Positions 33,645 through 43,879 of a stretch of 64,000 nt of DNA are shown here, piece after piece (position 1 is the stretch's first letter; every line of letters starts with the position of its first letter). The DNA comes from Paenibacillus massiliensis 2301065 = DSM 16942 (GTDB taxonomy: Bacteria; Bacillota; Bacilli; Paenibacillales; Paenibacillaceae). A program made the position numbers and the translations under genes. The notes below the pieces were generated by a model. The model saw only the letters and a list, made by a program, of their open reading frames with translations, was not told the DNA's origin and did no database searches. The stretch spans positions 347,120 through 411,119 of the forward strand of contig NZ_KB898189.1 of NCBI RefSeq assembly GCF_000377505.1, read 5' to 3'.

Positions 33645-33841
33645 CGCTGCCAACCTCCACACGCAAAATGATGGTGAGGGCTATTCCGAATGCATACCGA
33701 GTGATTTTACGAAGACTATATCGTCCAAGCCACATATCGTCCTAGATCAATACTGGCCTTCATCAGCTATCGGCGGTGCTTGACTTTCGGAAATATACCT
33801 TACCTCTCTATTTTACTCCTGCGCACGCGGTTTTTCCAATA

Positions 33842-34666
33842 TCATATCATCCAGTGCTGCCATTCTTCCTCCAGACGCTCCTGGTTCGTCAGCCACTGGA
33901 GGGTCGATGTGATGAGCTGATCTCGCTCTTTGCCCGATGAGAAGGTATGATCTCCTTGGAAAATGATCTCCTTATCGCACCGTCCCTCGCTGCGCATCCA
34001 GAACACCTTCTGGTACAAGAAAGCATAATCCACTGGAATAATATCATCCGAGGTCCCATGGACAACGAACACGTTGCCGTTGAACTTCACCGCCTCCTGG
34101 AACGGCTGATATTGGGCCAGCGAGTCAAAGTACACAGGTGTGAACTTATAGCCAAGGTAGTCTGCCTTGCCTTGCTGAACTGCTTCATCGTAGGTGGACC
34201 GCCCGGTGATTTTGACAATATCATTGAAAGGATAGCCAACAGCTGACCACATGATCAGGTTCTGCACGCGTTTGTCACGCACAGACGTCAGAACAGCGAC
34301 TGCACCGCCAAGACTGTGCCCCAGTAGTGTGACGCGACTCGGGTCCACATCAATACAGTTCATTGCATAATCTATCACAGCCCGTGTCTGATTGATCATG
34401 GATTCCAGACTTTGCTCACCATATTCGCCTGAGCTCTCTCCGCACCCTGCGTAATCAAAACGGATCACGGCGTAGCCCTTGGCTGCAAACTCACGCCCGG
34501 TCCGTACGAACAGCCGATCCACACCTATGCGACTACCTACGAAGCCATGGCAGATGATGATAAGCGGTACTCTATTCTGTCTTTTCGATTCCCCGTTATC
34601 GCTGGGATAATGAAAGGTTGCTGCCAACTCTTCTCCCTCGTATCGAATACTGATCTGTCGCTCCAT
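33842..34666 (-). CDS. Alpha/beta hydrolase (esterase/acylaminoacyl-peptidase-like)
   Basis: A 274-aa alpha/beta hydrolase: oxyanion region IICHGFVGS, nucleophile elbow LLGHSLGGAVA (Ser about residue 119), acid in VVHGTSDDIIPVDYA, and His in FQGDHTFSSGKERD. GGGAGGAAG precedes the ATG. Probably a cytoplasmic esterase of the group often named osmotically inducible or cinnamoyl-esterase-like. Substrate unknown. Confidence 0.85.
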   Translation of the reverse strand: MERQISIRYEGEELAATFHYPSDNGESKRQNRVPLIIICHGFVGSRIGVDRLFVRTGREFAAKGYAVIRFDYAGCGESSGEYGEQSLESMINQTRAVIDYAMNCIDVDPSRVTLLGHSLGGAVAVLTSVRDKRVQNLIMWSAVGYPFNDIVKITGRSTYDEAVQQGKADYLGYKFTPVYFDSLAQYQPFQEAVKFNGNVFVVHGTSDDIIPVDYAFLYQKVFWMRSEGRCDKEIIFQGDHTFSSGKERDQLITSTLQWLTNQERLEEEWQHWMI

Positions 34667-35085
34667 ACTCTCTTCCTCCCGTTTCCCACGTATGTTCCAT
34701 TTATTCTACTATTAACAGTGAAAGCCACGATGGCGATTTATAAATATTTAATTATTCCGATTAGTTTAATTGGTATTAGGTTGTATGAGAAAATATAGCA
34801 CCTTCACGCACCATCTGTCAATGAGCTTGGCTAGTACACAAGCTTAAGGCCCTGGAGCTAACCTCCAGGACCTTGGCTTTTACCTTTCGACGTTTTTACT
34901 GTTCGACGTCTTTTCATATACCTTAGCGTGTTCTTGCTCCTACTTCCATATCAGCTGATGTGGGTCTGCAGCTTGTGCACACACTCGGGGTCCATTCATC
35001 TTTTACTTGCGGGACATTCCACTTGAGCCTACTTATAGCTACATCAACTATGCTCCGCCTGTAACGGGCGAATTATAGCTAGAGG
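34667..35085. other. Intergenic region with one strong hairpin
   Basis: CCTGGAG (34851-34857) pairs with CTCCAGG (34863-34869), extended by AAGG/CCTT outside. The T-rich tail lies on the plus strand and is weak. It may end the transcript of the 87-aa minus-strand gene. Otherwise nothing recognised. Confidence 0.5.
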
Positions 35086-35349
35086 TCAATCGTAGCTCTG
35101 ACGGAACATACTGTGGGTCTCACTCCGTCCCTCCCATGCATTCATCCATCCATGCTCCTCGCTTAAGCGATGCTCATCCCACAGATTCACTGACGGCTGT
35201 TGCCCCAATTCATCAGAGAATTCCTCCTGATCCAAAATGCGGTATACCGGGGCCCCTTTGCCTGCTCCTGGTAATGAGGCCTTGTCCGTATGGACATGGT
35301 TGGCGGTTGGCTGAATGTCACCTGTGCCTTCATCCTTCATCTGCTTCAC
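35086..35349 (-). CDS. Hypothetical protein, about 87 aa
   Basis: Not recognised. GTG at 35349, or ATG at 35340 with GGGAG about 9 nt upstream, opens a polar, acidic protein with no membrane segment. The composition (VYRILDQEEFSDELGQQ; LWDEHRLSEEHGWMN) looks like a true protein, and it is rich in Glu and His. It diverges from the membrane protein at 35597. Moderate confidence that it is expressed. Confidence 0.45.
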   Translation of the reverse strand: MKQMKDEGTGDIQPTANHVHTDKASLPGAGKGAPVYRILDQEEFSDELGQQPSVNLWDEHRLSEEHGWMNAWEGRSETHSMFRQSYD

Positions 35350-35596
35350 GCTCCCGTCCTTAATAGTCGTGTAGAGAGGTCCAACAGCAGCATATACTGT
35401 ACAAGTACGGTTGCTATGCTTGCTTGCTGTAATCTCTTTATGGGGTAATTTTCAACGGGAAGCGTTCACATTATACTTATAAGAATAAAATTCAGACCGA
35501 TATTCTTCATTTGTCAACATTCCGCCACATTCTGGACACGGACTCGCGGAATGGTATACTTTCTTCATAGCCTGATAACAGCAAGGAGGAGTACAC

Positions 35597-36088
35597 GTGC
35601 CTGATACGCACACGGATCAGAAGCAAGCCAATAAAAGCTATAGTAGCTATGTGCTGATTGCCTGGATTGCACTGACATTCTTTTTTACGACGATTGCCCT
35701 GGTAGGGCTGGTTGTACAATCTACAGGGGGAAATGTGGAGCCTTACACGAAGGTGGGAATCTCTACACTCGTTCTGATCGCTGGAGGAGCCATTGTTCTC
35801 ATTGAGGCCCTGACCAAATTCATGGTTAGACCGGAGGACGATGAGACGGATCAAGACGCCGCAGATCAGCGTCCCCATGTCCCGGAGCGAGCCAGCATGA
35901 ACATCAGATCCATCTTGGCCTATGTGGTGCTGGTAGCCGTAATTCTCATTGGTGGTCTGCTGCTGCGAGGCTCTTTGCCCGTATTCACCATCTCACCATG
36001 GACCAGTCTGATCATCGGAATCGTGGGCTGGGTAGTACTCATCGTCATCATGTGGAGACGTAGTCAACGTCGGAAGACCTCGGTTTAG
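35597..36088 (+). CDS. Small integral membrane protein, 163 aa
   Basis: GTG start with AAGGAGGAG about 6 nt upstream. Four predicted transmembrane helices in two pairs (about 18-40 and 50-72; 105-125 and 133-152), with a cytoplasmic acidic loop between the pairs (RPEDDETDQDAADQ) and a basic C-terminus. No family recognised. Stands alone; no partner visible. Confidence 0.7.
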   Translation: MPDTHTDQKQANKSYSSYVLIAWIALTFFFTTIALVGLVVQSTGGNVEPYTKVGISTLVLIAGGAIVLIEALTKFMVRPEDDETDQDAADQRPHVPERASMNIRSILAYVVLVAVILIGGLLLRGSLPVFTISPWTSLIIGIVGWVVLIVIMWRRSQRRKTSV

Positions 36089-36389
36089 GTTAACGAACTA
36101 CCATAGCACTGGAGAACAACTGGGGAGTGGTGGTAGGTCTATGCTAAAGGATCGCTGGATAGCAAGCTATAACTATACCTACTCCTATATTGGAGCATTG
36201 AACAGGTCCTTCAAGTATTAACAATAGCAGTAGGATGAGCAGTAGGATGAACTGCATTAGTCCTAGCACTTAGCACTTAACACAGTTGTAGCACTACCTG
36301 TTGCTCTTAGCTCTAGTACTGGTTGTAGTACTGGTTGTAGTACTGGTTTAGCACTAGCTGTAGCTTGAGCTGTTGGATAAGTCCCGACG
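36089..36389. repeat. Spacer with 12-bp and degenerate repeats
   Basis: Three tandem copies of TAGTACTGGTTG (36314-36349, last copy ends in T), preceded by related AGCACT/GCAGTAGGATGA repeats. No gene. Confidence 0.7.
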
Positions 36390-37295
36390 TTATCCGATCG
36401 GTTCGTCCAGCATGCCATCACGAGTTATTCTAGCCTGCTCGCCAGGCGTCACGCCGAATCTACGCTTATACATGCGGATGAAATAATTCAGCTCCATCCC
36501 AACGGCATCCGCTACCTCGCGCATCGTTGCCAAAGGACGATCCAGCATCCACTGCTTGGCATGCTCCAGTCGCAGACGCTGCATATATTGGTGGCCGGTC
36601 ATACCATATTCCTGATGGAACAGTCGATTCAAATGCTGCACGGAGTACCCGACGATCTCAGCTACATTTTGCAAGAGAAGCTCTTCACGATAATGGGCAT
36701 GCATATAGGCGAGCGCTTGTCGGAATCCCGCACGATTGCTTGAGTCTGAGCATTCTTGCTCGGTATCACATTCCGGCCTCAAGGACTGGGATTCTCCTTC
36801 GCTTGCCTTCCTGTAGCTTTCAGAAGATAATAGTGCCTCTACTGCTCCCGGCAGGAGCCGATAAGTGACTTCGTTCATTTGCTCATGCAGACGGGGATTG
36901 CGCAGGTCCAGCTCCCATAGCCTGATCAGCTGCAGCCACAGCTTCATGAATCCGTCTTGGTCTAATTCAACGTGCTCAAGATCCTGAAGTGTGCGCAGTA
37001 GTGTACTTGAGAGGGTGCCGCCAAATCCGACATAACGCTGATCCCATACCTTACTGTCATCTGGCCTAATGGTATAGGCAAGCTCCTTGGATACAGTCGT
37101 GATCTGGAACGGACGCAAGCGACGTGTCGAGCCATCCTCCCGCTCAAGCAGCGCAGAGCCTTGGTGTGACAATATCATAAGATGCTCAGGAAAGCCCTCT
37201 GGATGATGCTGCTGCTTCTTCGGAACTATCCCTGCACAGTAGAGATGCAGGGGCATAAGCGATGGTGGCGAACGAAACAAACGAAATGAAGACAT
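36390..37295 (-). CDS. AraC-family transcriptional regulator, 301 aa
   Basis: ATG at 37295 is chosen because GAGGAGGATATA lies directly upstream. The N-terminal cupin-like effector domain (1-150, HLYCAGIVPKKQQ...) is followed by an acidic linker and the C-terminal pair of HTH motifs (LLQNVAEIVGYSVQHLNRLFHQEYGMT; TMREVADAVGMELNYFIRMYKRRFGVTPGEQ). It probably controls a sugar or metabolite operon elsewhere; no target is next to it. Confidence 0.85.
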   Translation of the reverse strand: MSSFRLFRSPPSLMPLHLYCAGIVPKKQQHHPEGFPEHLMILSHQGSALLEREDGSTRRLRPFQITTVSKELAYTIRPDDSKVWDQRYVGFGGTLSSTLLRTLQDLEHVELDQDGFMKLWLQLIRLWELDLRNPRLHEQMNEVTYRLLPGAVEALLSSESYRKASEGESQSLRPECDTEQECSDSSNRAGFRQALAYMHAHYREELLLQNVAEIVGYSVQHLNRLFHQEYGMTGHQYMQRLRLEHAKQWMLDRPLATMREVADAVGMELNYFIRMYKRRFGVTPGEQARITRDGMLDEPIG

Positions 37296-37632
37296 TATAT
37301 CCTCCTCATGGCGGGAATCATGTTCATCTTGATTTTGCAGGTTCATAAGCACAAGGCTGACTTGATTGCAGCCATCATAACAGAAATGCTATCACCTTGT
37401 CCGAGGTCAAAAGCACTATCCTTAGCTCTTTCATTTCATTCAATTTTTGTTACTTAGAGCAAACTGTGTAGGTTGCCTGGCTATTGGGTTGACTGTCCTG
37501 TCTTATACTGAATATGCAGCCTGGGCAGCTGTAAAGACAGCAAAAGCCGTACACTGATTCCAGATCAGCATACGGCTTTGTTTTTTTATCTAATTGATCG
37601 AGTTCAGGTACTAATTAATAACACTGGCTTCC
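37296..37632. other. Intergenic region with a terminator hairpin
   Basis: AAAGCCGTA (37543-37551) pairs with TACGGCTTT (37571-37579), with GTTTTTTT on the plus side and TTTTGC on the minus side. It most likely ends ilvA on the minus strand, though its better T-run points the other way. No gene here. Confidence 0.65.
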
Positions 37633-38910
37633 TCAGATCAACATATTGAACAGATTCTCGTTCTTATTGAGCTCCGTATACTGGATACCTCTCCGATTCA
37701 TCCGATCAATCAGTGGGAAGTAATCCTCCTTGTACATCAGCTCAACGCCGACGAGAGCAGGGCCATTCTCCTTATCATTCTTCTTGGTATACTCGAAACG
37801 GGTAATATCATCATCCGGTCCCAGCACCTCCTGCAGGAATTCACGAAGAGCACCCGCCCGCTGCGGGAAGTTAACCATGAAATAATGCTTGAGGCCTTCG
37901 TACATCAAGGAACGATCCTTAATCTCCTGCATCCGGTCAATGTCATTGTTGCCGCCACTGACGATACAGACGACCGTCTTGCCTTTAATCTCATCCTTGC
38001 AAAAATCCAGTGCAGCCACAGGCAAAGAGCCAGCTGGCTCTACCACGATCGCATTTTCGTTATATAGCTCCAGAATGGCCGTGCAAGCCTTGCCTTCAGG
38101 GACCTTCACAATGTCATCCAGTACGCGTGTACATATATCATAGGTGAGCTCTCCAACACGTTTGACGGCGGCTCCATCCACGAATTTGTCGATCTGATCC
38201 AGTGTAACCACTCCGTTCAGGCGTATGGCCTCACTCATCGAAGCAGCTCCGAGCGGCTCAACGCCAATGATACGTGTGGCCGGACTGACCGTTTTGACAT
38301 AGGTTCCCACGCCAGCTGCGAGTCCGCCCCCGCCAATCGTCACGAACACATAGTCTGCCGGCATGCCCAGATCCTCCAGAATTTCCATGCCTACGGTGCC
38401 ATTGCCAGCTACAATCTTCGGTTGATCGAAAGGATGAATAAACGTCATACCATCCTCATTACAACGCTTGATCGCCTCCGCATACGCATCATCGAAGGTA
38501 TCGCCTGTAAGAATGACCTCTACGCTCTCCCCACCAAAGCGGCGAACCATCTTCACCTTCTGGTTAGGCGTAGTGCTTGGCATGTAGATCTTGCCCCTAA
38601 TGCCCAGCGCATTACATGAGAACGCCACACCCTGCGCATGATTTCCTGCACTGGCACAGACGATCCCCTTCTCCATTTCCTCTGGCGTAAGACTTCGAAT
38701 CATGTTGTACGCACCACGAATCTTGAAGGAGCGCACTACCTGCAGATCCTCCCGCTTCAAATACACTTCACACTCATATTTTGCCGACAGTACAGCATCA
38801 CGCTGTAACGGCGTCTTGACAATCACTTCACGCAGCATATGATGCGCGCGAATAATATCCTCCATACCCACGGTAGGTACATCCGTCCGGGGACTATCTG
38901 CTGATTTCAT
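37633..38910 (-). CDS. ilvA: Threonine dehydratase (biosynthetic)
   Basis: About 425 aa from ATG at 38910 (GGAG 9 nt upstream); a GTG at 38925 would extend it by five residues. PLP-binding Lys in RSFKIRGAYN, the SAGNHAQGVA loop, the glycine loop IGGGGLAAGVG, and the C-terminal SGGNND. The last 90 residues form a single ACT-like regulatory domain (HYFMVNFPQRAGALREF), the short form found in Bacillus IlvA. It converts threonine to 2-oxobutanoate for isoleucine. Stands alone, without other ilv genes nearby. Confidence 0.93.
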   Translation of the reverse strand: MKSADSPRTDVPTVGMEDIIRAHHMLREVIVKTPLQRDAVLSAKYECEVYLKREDLQVVRSFKIRGAYNMIRSLTPEEMEKGIVCASAGNHAQGVAFSCNALGIRGKIYMPSTTPNQKVKMVRRFGGESVEVILTGDTFDDAYAEAIKRCNEDGMTFIHPFDQPKIVAGNGTVGMEILEDLGMPADYVFVTIGGGGLAAGVGTYVKTVSPATRIIGVEPLGAASMSEAIRLNGVVTLDQIDKFVDGAAVKRVGELTYDICTRVLDDIVKVPEGKACTAILELYNENAIVVEPAGSLPVAALDFCKDEIKGKTVVCIVSGGNNDIDRMQEIKDRSLMYEGLKHYFMVNFPQRAGALREFLQEVLGPDDDITRFEYTKKNDKENGPALVGVELMYKEDYFPLIDRMNRRGIQYTELNKNENLFNMLI

Positions 38911-39265
38911 ATGCTCACTCCACACTCCGTTAAGCTAGTTCTATAGTTTGTACCGATTATCATACCACGTTTTGGGTCGAATTGCGCGGGCTGCGAGCGG
39001 TAACTACGCCAGATTGAGCATTAGGCCGAGCTCCTGCTAACCTAATAGCATAACAGCGACCCTCACATGGAGAATCGCTGCTATGGGAATCAATATTCTA
39101 AGGTTAAATAAGCCTTGTATTTGTTGATTTATATTGTATTTGTTAATTTATATTGTATTTGTTAATTTATATTTTATTTGTTAATTTATATTGTATTTGT
39201 TAATTTATATTGTAATAGTTAAAATGCTTTGTATTCGCCAATTAGCTGCAAGTGAGCTCATTGAC
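38911..39265. repeat. 19-bp tandem array, five units plus a hairpin
   Basis: Five near-identical copies of TTGTATTTGTTAATTTATA lie at 39115-39209, with a sixth worn copy to 39228. Nearer ilvA, ATAACAGCGA (39050-39059) can pair with TCGCTGCTAT (39075-39084). This hairpin could sit in the ilvA leader, but no T-box features are visible. Confidence 0.8.
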
Positions 39266-39883
39266 TTATTCAGCAGAACCATATTGTCGTGCGAACCAGG
39301 CTGCTGCCGCCTCTACCTCTGTACGAGTAAGCTGATGACCATTTCGTTCCCAATGAGTCTCCACCTCAGCCCCTGCTCCTGTGAGGAGCTCCTCCAGCTC
39401 TCTGGAGCCCTGTGCCGGAATCAACGGATCATTCTCCCCTGCTCCAATGAATACAGCCGTACCCTTCAGATCAGGAAGCTGGATATCACGTAGCGGCACC
39501 ATTGCATGATGCAGAATCGCCCCCCTAAGGGCATCCTTGTCATGGAAGAGCATGCTGGCTGCAATGTTGGCACCGTTGGAGTACCCGATGGCAATTACGT
39601 TCCCGCGATTGAATCCATACTGCTCCGCAGCTTCATCAATGAAGGCAGATAGCTCACGTGTGCGGAAGACCAGATCCTCCAGATCGAACACCCCTTCTGC
39701 AAGACGTCGGAAAAAGCGCGGCATGCCATTCTCCAGCACATTCCCGCGTACACCTAACACGGAGGACTCGGGCGAGATCATATCCGCCAAAGGCAGCAAA
39801 TCTTGTTCGTTACCCCCTGTGCCATGCAGGAGCAGCAATACCGGAGCCTCTTGATTCGTACCTTGCTTGAAAATATGCTTCAT
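39266..39883 (-). CDS. mhqD: Carboxylesterase/phospholipase-type hydrolase (MhqD-like)
   Basis: A 205-aa compact alpha/beta hydrolase of the carboxylesterase/phospholipase family: LLLLHGTGGNEQDLLPLA (oxyanion), AIGYSNGANIAASM with the nucleophile Ser, GENDPLIPA with the Asp, and ERNGHQLT with the His. This matches Bacillus MhqD, which is induced by quinones under MhqR. AGGAGGTTATC precedes ATG. No glyoxalase partner is next to it, so the name is by family only. Confidence 0.8.
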   Translation of the reverse strand: MKHIFKQGTNQEAPVLLLLHGTGGNEQDLLPLADMISPESSVLGVRGNVLENGMPRFFRRLAEGVFDLEDLVFRTRELSAFIDEAAEQYGFNRGNVIAIGYSNGANIAASMLFHDKDALRGAILHHAMVPLRDIQLPDLKGTAVFIGAGENDPLIPAQGSRELEELLTGAGAEVETHWERNGHQLTRTEVEAAAAWFARQYGSAE

Positions 39884-40278
39884 AAATGATAACCTCCTAG
39901 GTTGCTTTTATTTTTATATTCATTGTGAAGCTTTGACTAGATCACTTATAACCTCATCACTTATAACCACTACAAAGACTTAAACTTAAACTAAGAATCA
40001 AAATTTATTTCTAAATTAAGATTCTTATTTTTGTTATATTATAAAATACTTTTCTACATTCTGCAATCCCCCTTCTGCTTATTTCATGCACAACTATTTT
40101 GTTTCCACACCGGTGCACTTTTGCCACACTACCATCAACTAAATTTTCCCCAATCGAGACTGCTCCCATCCTTGCCACACCTTAATCAATGTAAAAGCTG
40201 TACAGCCTAAAAAGGATCTCCCTCAGGTCATCGACCCTTAGGAGATCCTTCATACTACAAAGAATTATTACAATGGCT
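39884..40278. other. Spacer between hydrolase and purD
   Basis: Contains TAAGAATC (39992-39999)/GATTCTTA (40020-40027) followed by TTTTTG on the plus strand, a direct repeat ATCACTTATAACC (near 39940 and 39956), and the purD terminator. No gene. Confidence 0.5.
40207..40250 (-). terminator. Terminator of the purine operon
   Basis: The 10-bp perfect stem AAGGATCTCC (40212-40221)/GGAGATCCTT (40241-40250) is followed on the minus strand by TTTTTAGG, directly after purD. Confidence 0.85.
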
Positions 40279-41544
40279 TTATTGCAATGCTTTGAGCGCA
40301 ATATCCGTACGCTGATGCTTACCTTCAAAGGTAATGCGCTCTGCCTGCTCATAAGCCTTGGTACGTGCGGCAGCAATATCTGCTCCCAGGCCGACGACAC
40401 CGAGTACGCGACCACCATTCGTGATCCACTCGCCTTGCTCGTTGACCGCTGTCCCCGCATGGAATACGATGCCATCCTCCACCTGATCCAGCCCCTGAAT
40501 TGGCAGACCTTTTGGATAAGAAGCCGGATAACCACCGGAAGCCAATACGACACAGACGGCAGCCTCATCCTTCCACTGAATATCCACCGAATCCAATGTA
40601 CCGTTCACCGCAGCCAGGAAAATGTCCAGTAAATCTGACTTCAGGCGCGGCAACACCACCTGTGTCTCCGGATCTCCAAAGCGTGCATTGAACTCAATCG
40701 TCTTCGGTTTCCCATCAGGTGAGATCATCAGTCCCGCAAAGAGCACACCGCGAAACGGCCTTCCTTCCGCCACCATAGCCTTTGCTGTCGGCTTGATGAT
40801 GGTCTCAATCGCCTCTTCGATAATACTGTCGGCAATATGCGGCAGCGGAGAATAGGTCCCCATTCCGCCTGTATTTGGACCCTTATCGCCATCATAGGCC
40901 GGCTTGTGATCCTGGGCAGCGACCATCGGACGTACGGTCTCCCCGTCCACGAAGGCCAGAATCGACATCTCCTGGCCAGCCAGGAACTCCTCGATTACCA
41001 CCTGGTCACCAGAGCTGCCGAATACCTTACCTACCATCATATCGCTGAGCGCCTGCTCGGCCTCCTCCAGCGTCTGAGCGACAACGACCCCTTTACCAGC
41101 TGCCAGACCATCAGCCTTGATGACTACGGGTACTGACTGCTCACGCAAATACGCGAGCGCCTCTTCATACTGATGGAACTTGCGATAAGCAGCCGTCGGA
41201 ATATTGTATTTATGCAGCAGGTCCTTCATGAAGGCCTTGCTACCTTCAATCTCAGCCGCATTTTTTCGAGGGCCGAACACCGGAATGTTATGGGCCTCGA
41301 AGACATCGACAATCCCTGCTGCGAGCGGATCATCCGGTCCGACTACTACGAGTCCGACTTGTTTCTCCAGGGCATAGGCTGCCAGACGCTCGAATTCAAA
41401 TACACCGATCGGTTCACACTCCGCCAGCTGTGCAATACCTGCATTGCCCGGTGCACAGTAGATTTTGCCGACCTGTGGACTTTGGCTGAGCGACCAGACT
41501 ATGGCATGCTCCCGTCCACCACCGCCAATAACGAGTATATCCAT
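40279..41544 (-). CDS. purD: Phosphoribosylamine-glycine ligase
   Basis: A 421-aa ATP-grasp enzyme joining phosphoribosylamine and glycine to give GAR (step 2 of purine synthesis). It starts MDILVIGGGGREHAI with the substrate loop, carries KADGLAAGKGVVVA and DHKPAYDGDKGPNTGGMGTYSP (in two parts), and the Mg-binding EFNARFGDPETQ. Last gene of the operon, 24 nt after purH, followed by the terminator. Confidence 0.97.
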   Translation of the reverse strand: MDILVIGGGGREHAIVWSLSQSPQVGKIYCAPGNAGIAQLAECEPIGVFEFERLAAYALEKQVGLVVVGPDDPLAAGIVDVFEAHNIPVFGPRKNAAEIEGSKAFMKDLLHKYNIPTAAYRKFHQYEEALAYLREQSVPVVIKADGLAAGKGVVVAQTLEEAEQALSDMMVGKVFGSSGDQVVIEEFLAGQEMSILAFVDGETVRPMVAAQDHKPAYDGDKGPNTGGMGTYSPLPHIADSIIEEAIETIIKPTAKAMVAEGRPFRGVLFAGLMISPDGKPKTIEFNARFGDPETQVVLPRLKSDLLDIFLAAVNGTLDSVDIQWKDEAAVCVVLASGGYPASYPKGLPIQGLDQVEDGIVFHAGTAVNEQGEWITNGGRVLGVVGLGADIAAARTKAYEQAERITFEGKHQRTDIALKALQ

Positions 41545-41568
41545 GCTCTGCTAGACCTCCTGGTTATC

Positions 41569-43116
41569 CTAGTGCTTGAAATGACGGACGCCTGTAAATA
41601 CCATGGCAATTCCGTATTCATTAGCTACCTTGATAGACTCCTCATCCTTGATTGAGCCACCTGGCTGAATGACCGCCGTGATTCCGGCTTTTGCTGCCAT
41701 TTCGAGCGTGTCTCCCATCGGGAAGAAAGCATCCGAAGCCAATACGGCGCCCTTCGCTTTGTCACCCGCTTGCTCAATCGCGATCTTGGCTGCACCTACG
41801 CGATTCATCTGCCCAGCGCCGACACCTACAGTCATGTTATCTGCTGCCAGTACGATGGCGTTGGATTTCACATGCTTAACGACCTTCCACCCGAACAGAA
41901 GCTGCTTCAACTCTTCCTCGGAAGGAGCACGCTCTGTTACGATCTGAAGAGCCGCTGGATCTAGCGCATGCACATCACTTTGCTGTACGACCATACCGCC
42001 TTCGATCGAGGTCACAACATAGCGACTTTCTTGGCTACTCTCGCTGGACAGCTCGCCCATGTCGAGCAGACGGATATTCTTCTTTTGTGTCAAAATATCA
42101 AGCGCTTCCTGTGTAAAGCCTGGGGCTAACACAATTTCCAGGAAAATCTCCGACAGTCTCTTCGCTGTATCGCTGTCTATAATCCGATTCGCCGCTACGA
42201 TGCCGCCAAAGATCGAGGTCGGATCAGCTGCATAAGCCTTGCTGTAGGCTTCAAAGATACTGCTACCAATACCCACACCACATGGATTCATATGCTTAAC
42301 GGCAACCACAGCAGGCTCGCTGAATTCCTTCACGATCTGCAGCGCAGCATTCGCATCATTGATGTTGTTGTAGGACAGCTCCTTGCCGTGCAGCTGCTTG
42401 GCTGTCGTCAGTGTGCCGTTCGCCGCAAGCGGCTCTCTGTAGAAGGCTGCTTGCTGATGTGGATTTTCGCCATAACGCAGATCCTGAATTTTCTCATAGG
42501 TCACAGTATAGCGTTCGGGCAGTGGGTCACCCGTTACGTTGGAGAGATAGTCAGAGATTAGAGCATCATATGATGCGGTATGACGGAACACCTTGGCCGC
42601 AAGGCGCTTACGTGTATTCAATTCGGTGTCTCCACCGCCACGAATCTCGTCCAACACCTGGCTGTAATCATCTGCGTCGACAACAACCGTGACGAATGCA
42701 TGATTTTTGGCAGCTGAACGCAGCATGGTAGGCCCACCGATGTCGATATTCTCGATAGCGTCCTCATAGGTCACGTCTGGCTTGGCGATCGTCTCAGCGA
42801 ACGGATAAAGGTTCACAACCACGAGATCAATATAGTCAAGACCCAGGTCACTCATCTGACGCTGATGCTCCTCATTGTCACGTACTGCCAACAGGCCGCT
42901 ATGAACAGCGGGGTGTAGTGTCTTAACCCGTCCGTCCATAATCTCCGGGAAGCCAGTTACATCCGAAATACCGATGACCGGGATTCCTTCCTTCGCTAAC
43001 AGGCTGCTGGTTCCCCCTGTTGAGATGATTTCTACGCCCAAGTTGGACAATTCACGGCAGAACTCAACGATTCCGCGTTTATCCGATACACTGACCAATG
43101 CTCTTTTTATAGCCAC
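41569..43116 (-). CDS. purH: AICAR formyltransferase / IMP cyclohydrolase
   Basis: 515 aa from GTG at 43116, which has AAAGGAGG upstream. The N-terminal IMP cyclohydrolase domain ([23 protein letters not shown]; about 1-200) is followed by AICAR transformylase ([30 protein letters not shown]). It performs the last two steps to IMP with 10-formyl-THF. Sits between purN and purD. Confidence 0.97.
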   Translation of the reverse strand: MAIKRALVSVSDKRGIVEFCRELSNLGVEIISTGGTSSLLAKEGIPVIGISDVTGFPEIMDGRVKTLHPAVHSGLLAVRDNEEHQRQMSDLGLDYIDLVVVNLYPFAETIAKPDVTYEDAIENIDIGGPTMLRSAAKNHAFVTVVVDADDYSQVLDEIRGGGDTELNTRKRLAAKVFRHTASYDALISDYLSNVTGDPLPERYTVTYEKIQDLRYGENPHQQAAFYREPLAANGTLTTAKQLHGKELSYNNINDANAALQIVKEFSEPAVVAVKHMNPCGVGIGSSIFEAYSKAYAADPTSIFGGIVAANRIIDSDTAKRLSEIFLEIVLAPGFTQEALDILTQKKNIRLLDMGELSSESSQESRYVVTSIEGGMVVQQSDVHALDPAALQIVTERAPSEEELKQLLFGWKVVKHVKSNAIVLAADNMTVGVGAGQMNRVGAAKIAIEQAGDKAKGAVLASDAFFPMGDTLEMAAKAGITAVIQPGGSIKDEESIKVANEYGIAMVFTGVRHFKH

Positions 43117-43246
43117 GCTTCGCTTCCTCCTTTTGGTAATTCGCAACTTAGCGCTTCCTGACGAAAGGCTGTTCGTTTATTTCCCGAGAAATATCATTTC
43201 CTGCGTCTCATCATTCGACGAGCATTTTGTTTCATTCTAATAAGGA

Positions 43247-43879
43247 CTATTTATCCGCTGCCTCATGCGCTCTGGCAACCGTTACTTTGCGTCCATCCAA
43301 TTGCACCAGTCCCTGGGCAAACCAGGATACAACCAGAGGATATAGCTTCACCTCAGCCGCATGGACAGATTCAGCAAGGGATTCGACCGTATCATCTGGA
43401 TGTACTATTACAGGCTCCTGAGCAATGATCGGCCCAGTATCCATACCGCCATCCACGAAATGCACCGTCACTCCCGTCCACCGCACACCGTAGCGCACAG
43501 CCTGCCCCACTGCATCCTTACCTGGAAAAGCAGGCAAAAGCGATGGGTGGATATTGATGATTCGGCCTTCGTATCGCTCCACAAGTATCGGCGAGAGCAG
43601 TCGCATATAGCCTGCCAATACAATGAGATCCACTCCCCTGTTGTCTAGGATGTTGGCGATCTCTTGCTCGTAGGCTTCTTTGCTGGCATACTCCTTGGGT
43701 ATGAAGGTGTGGCAGGAAATCCCCTCCGCCTCGGCACGCTGTACGACACGAGCCCCAGGCTTGTCACAGACCAGCAGTTCAATCGTGGCTTGCAAAGCTC
43801 CTGTTCGAACAGCATTTGCCAGAGCCTGAAAGTTCGTACCTTCTCCAGAGGCAAATACAGCTATACGAAAGGACTTCAT
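43247..43879 (-). CDS. purN: GAR formyltransferase (folate-dependent)
   Basis: 210 aa, with the active-site segment NIHPSLLPAFPGKDA (Asn, His) and the distal Asp in VDGGMDTGPI. It formylates GAR with 10-formyl-THF. Its ATG overlaps the purM stop (TAATG), so translation is coupled. Confidence 0.97.
   Translation of the reverse strand: MKSFRIAVFASGEGTNFQALANAVRTGALQATIELLVCDKPGARVVQRAEAEGISCHTFIPKEYASKEAYEQEIANILDNRGVDLIVLAGYMRLLSPILVERYEGRIINIHPSLLPAFPGKDAVGQAVRYGVRWTGVTVHFVDGGMDTGPIIAQEPVIVHPDDTVESLAESVHAAEVKLYPLVVSWFAQGLVQLDGRKVTVARAHEAADK

Noticed and set aside
38911..39110. T-box or attenuator leader for ilvA
   Set aside because: One hairpin is visible, but no T-box sequence or T-run terminator, so I do not call a riboregulator.
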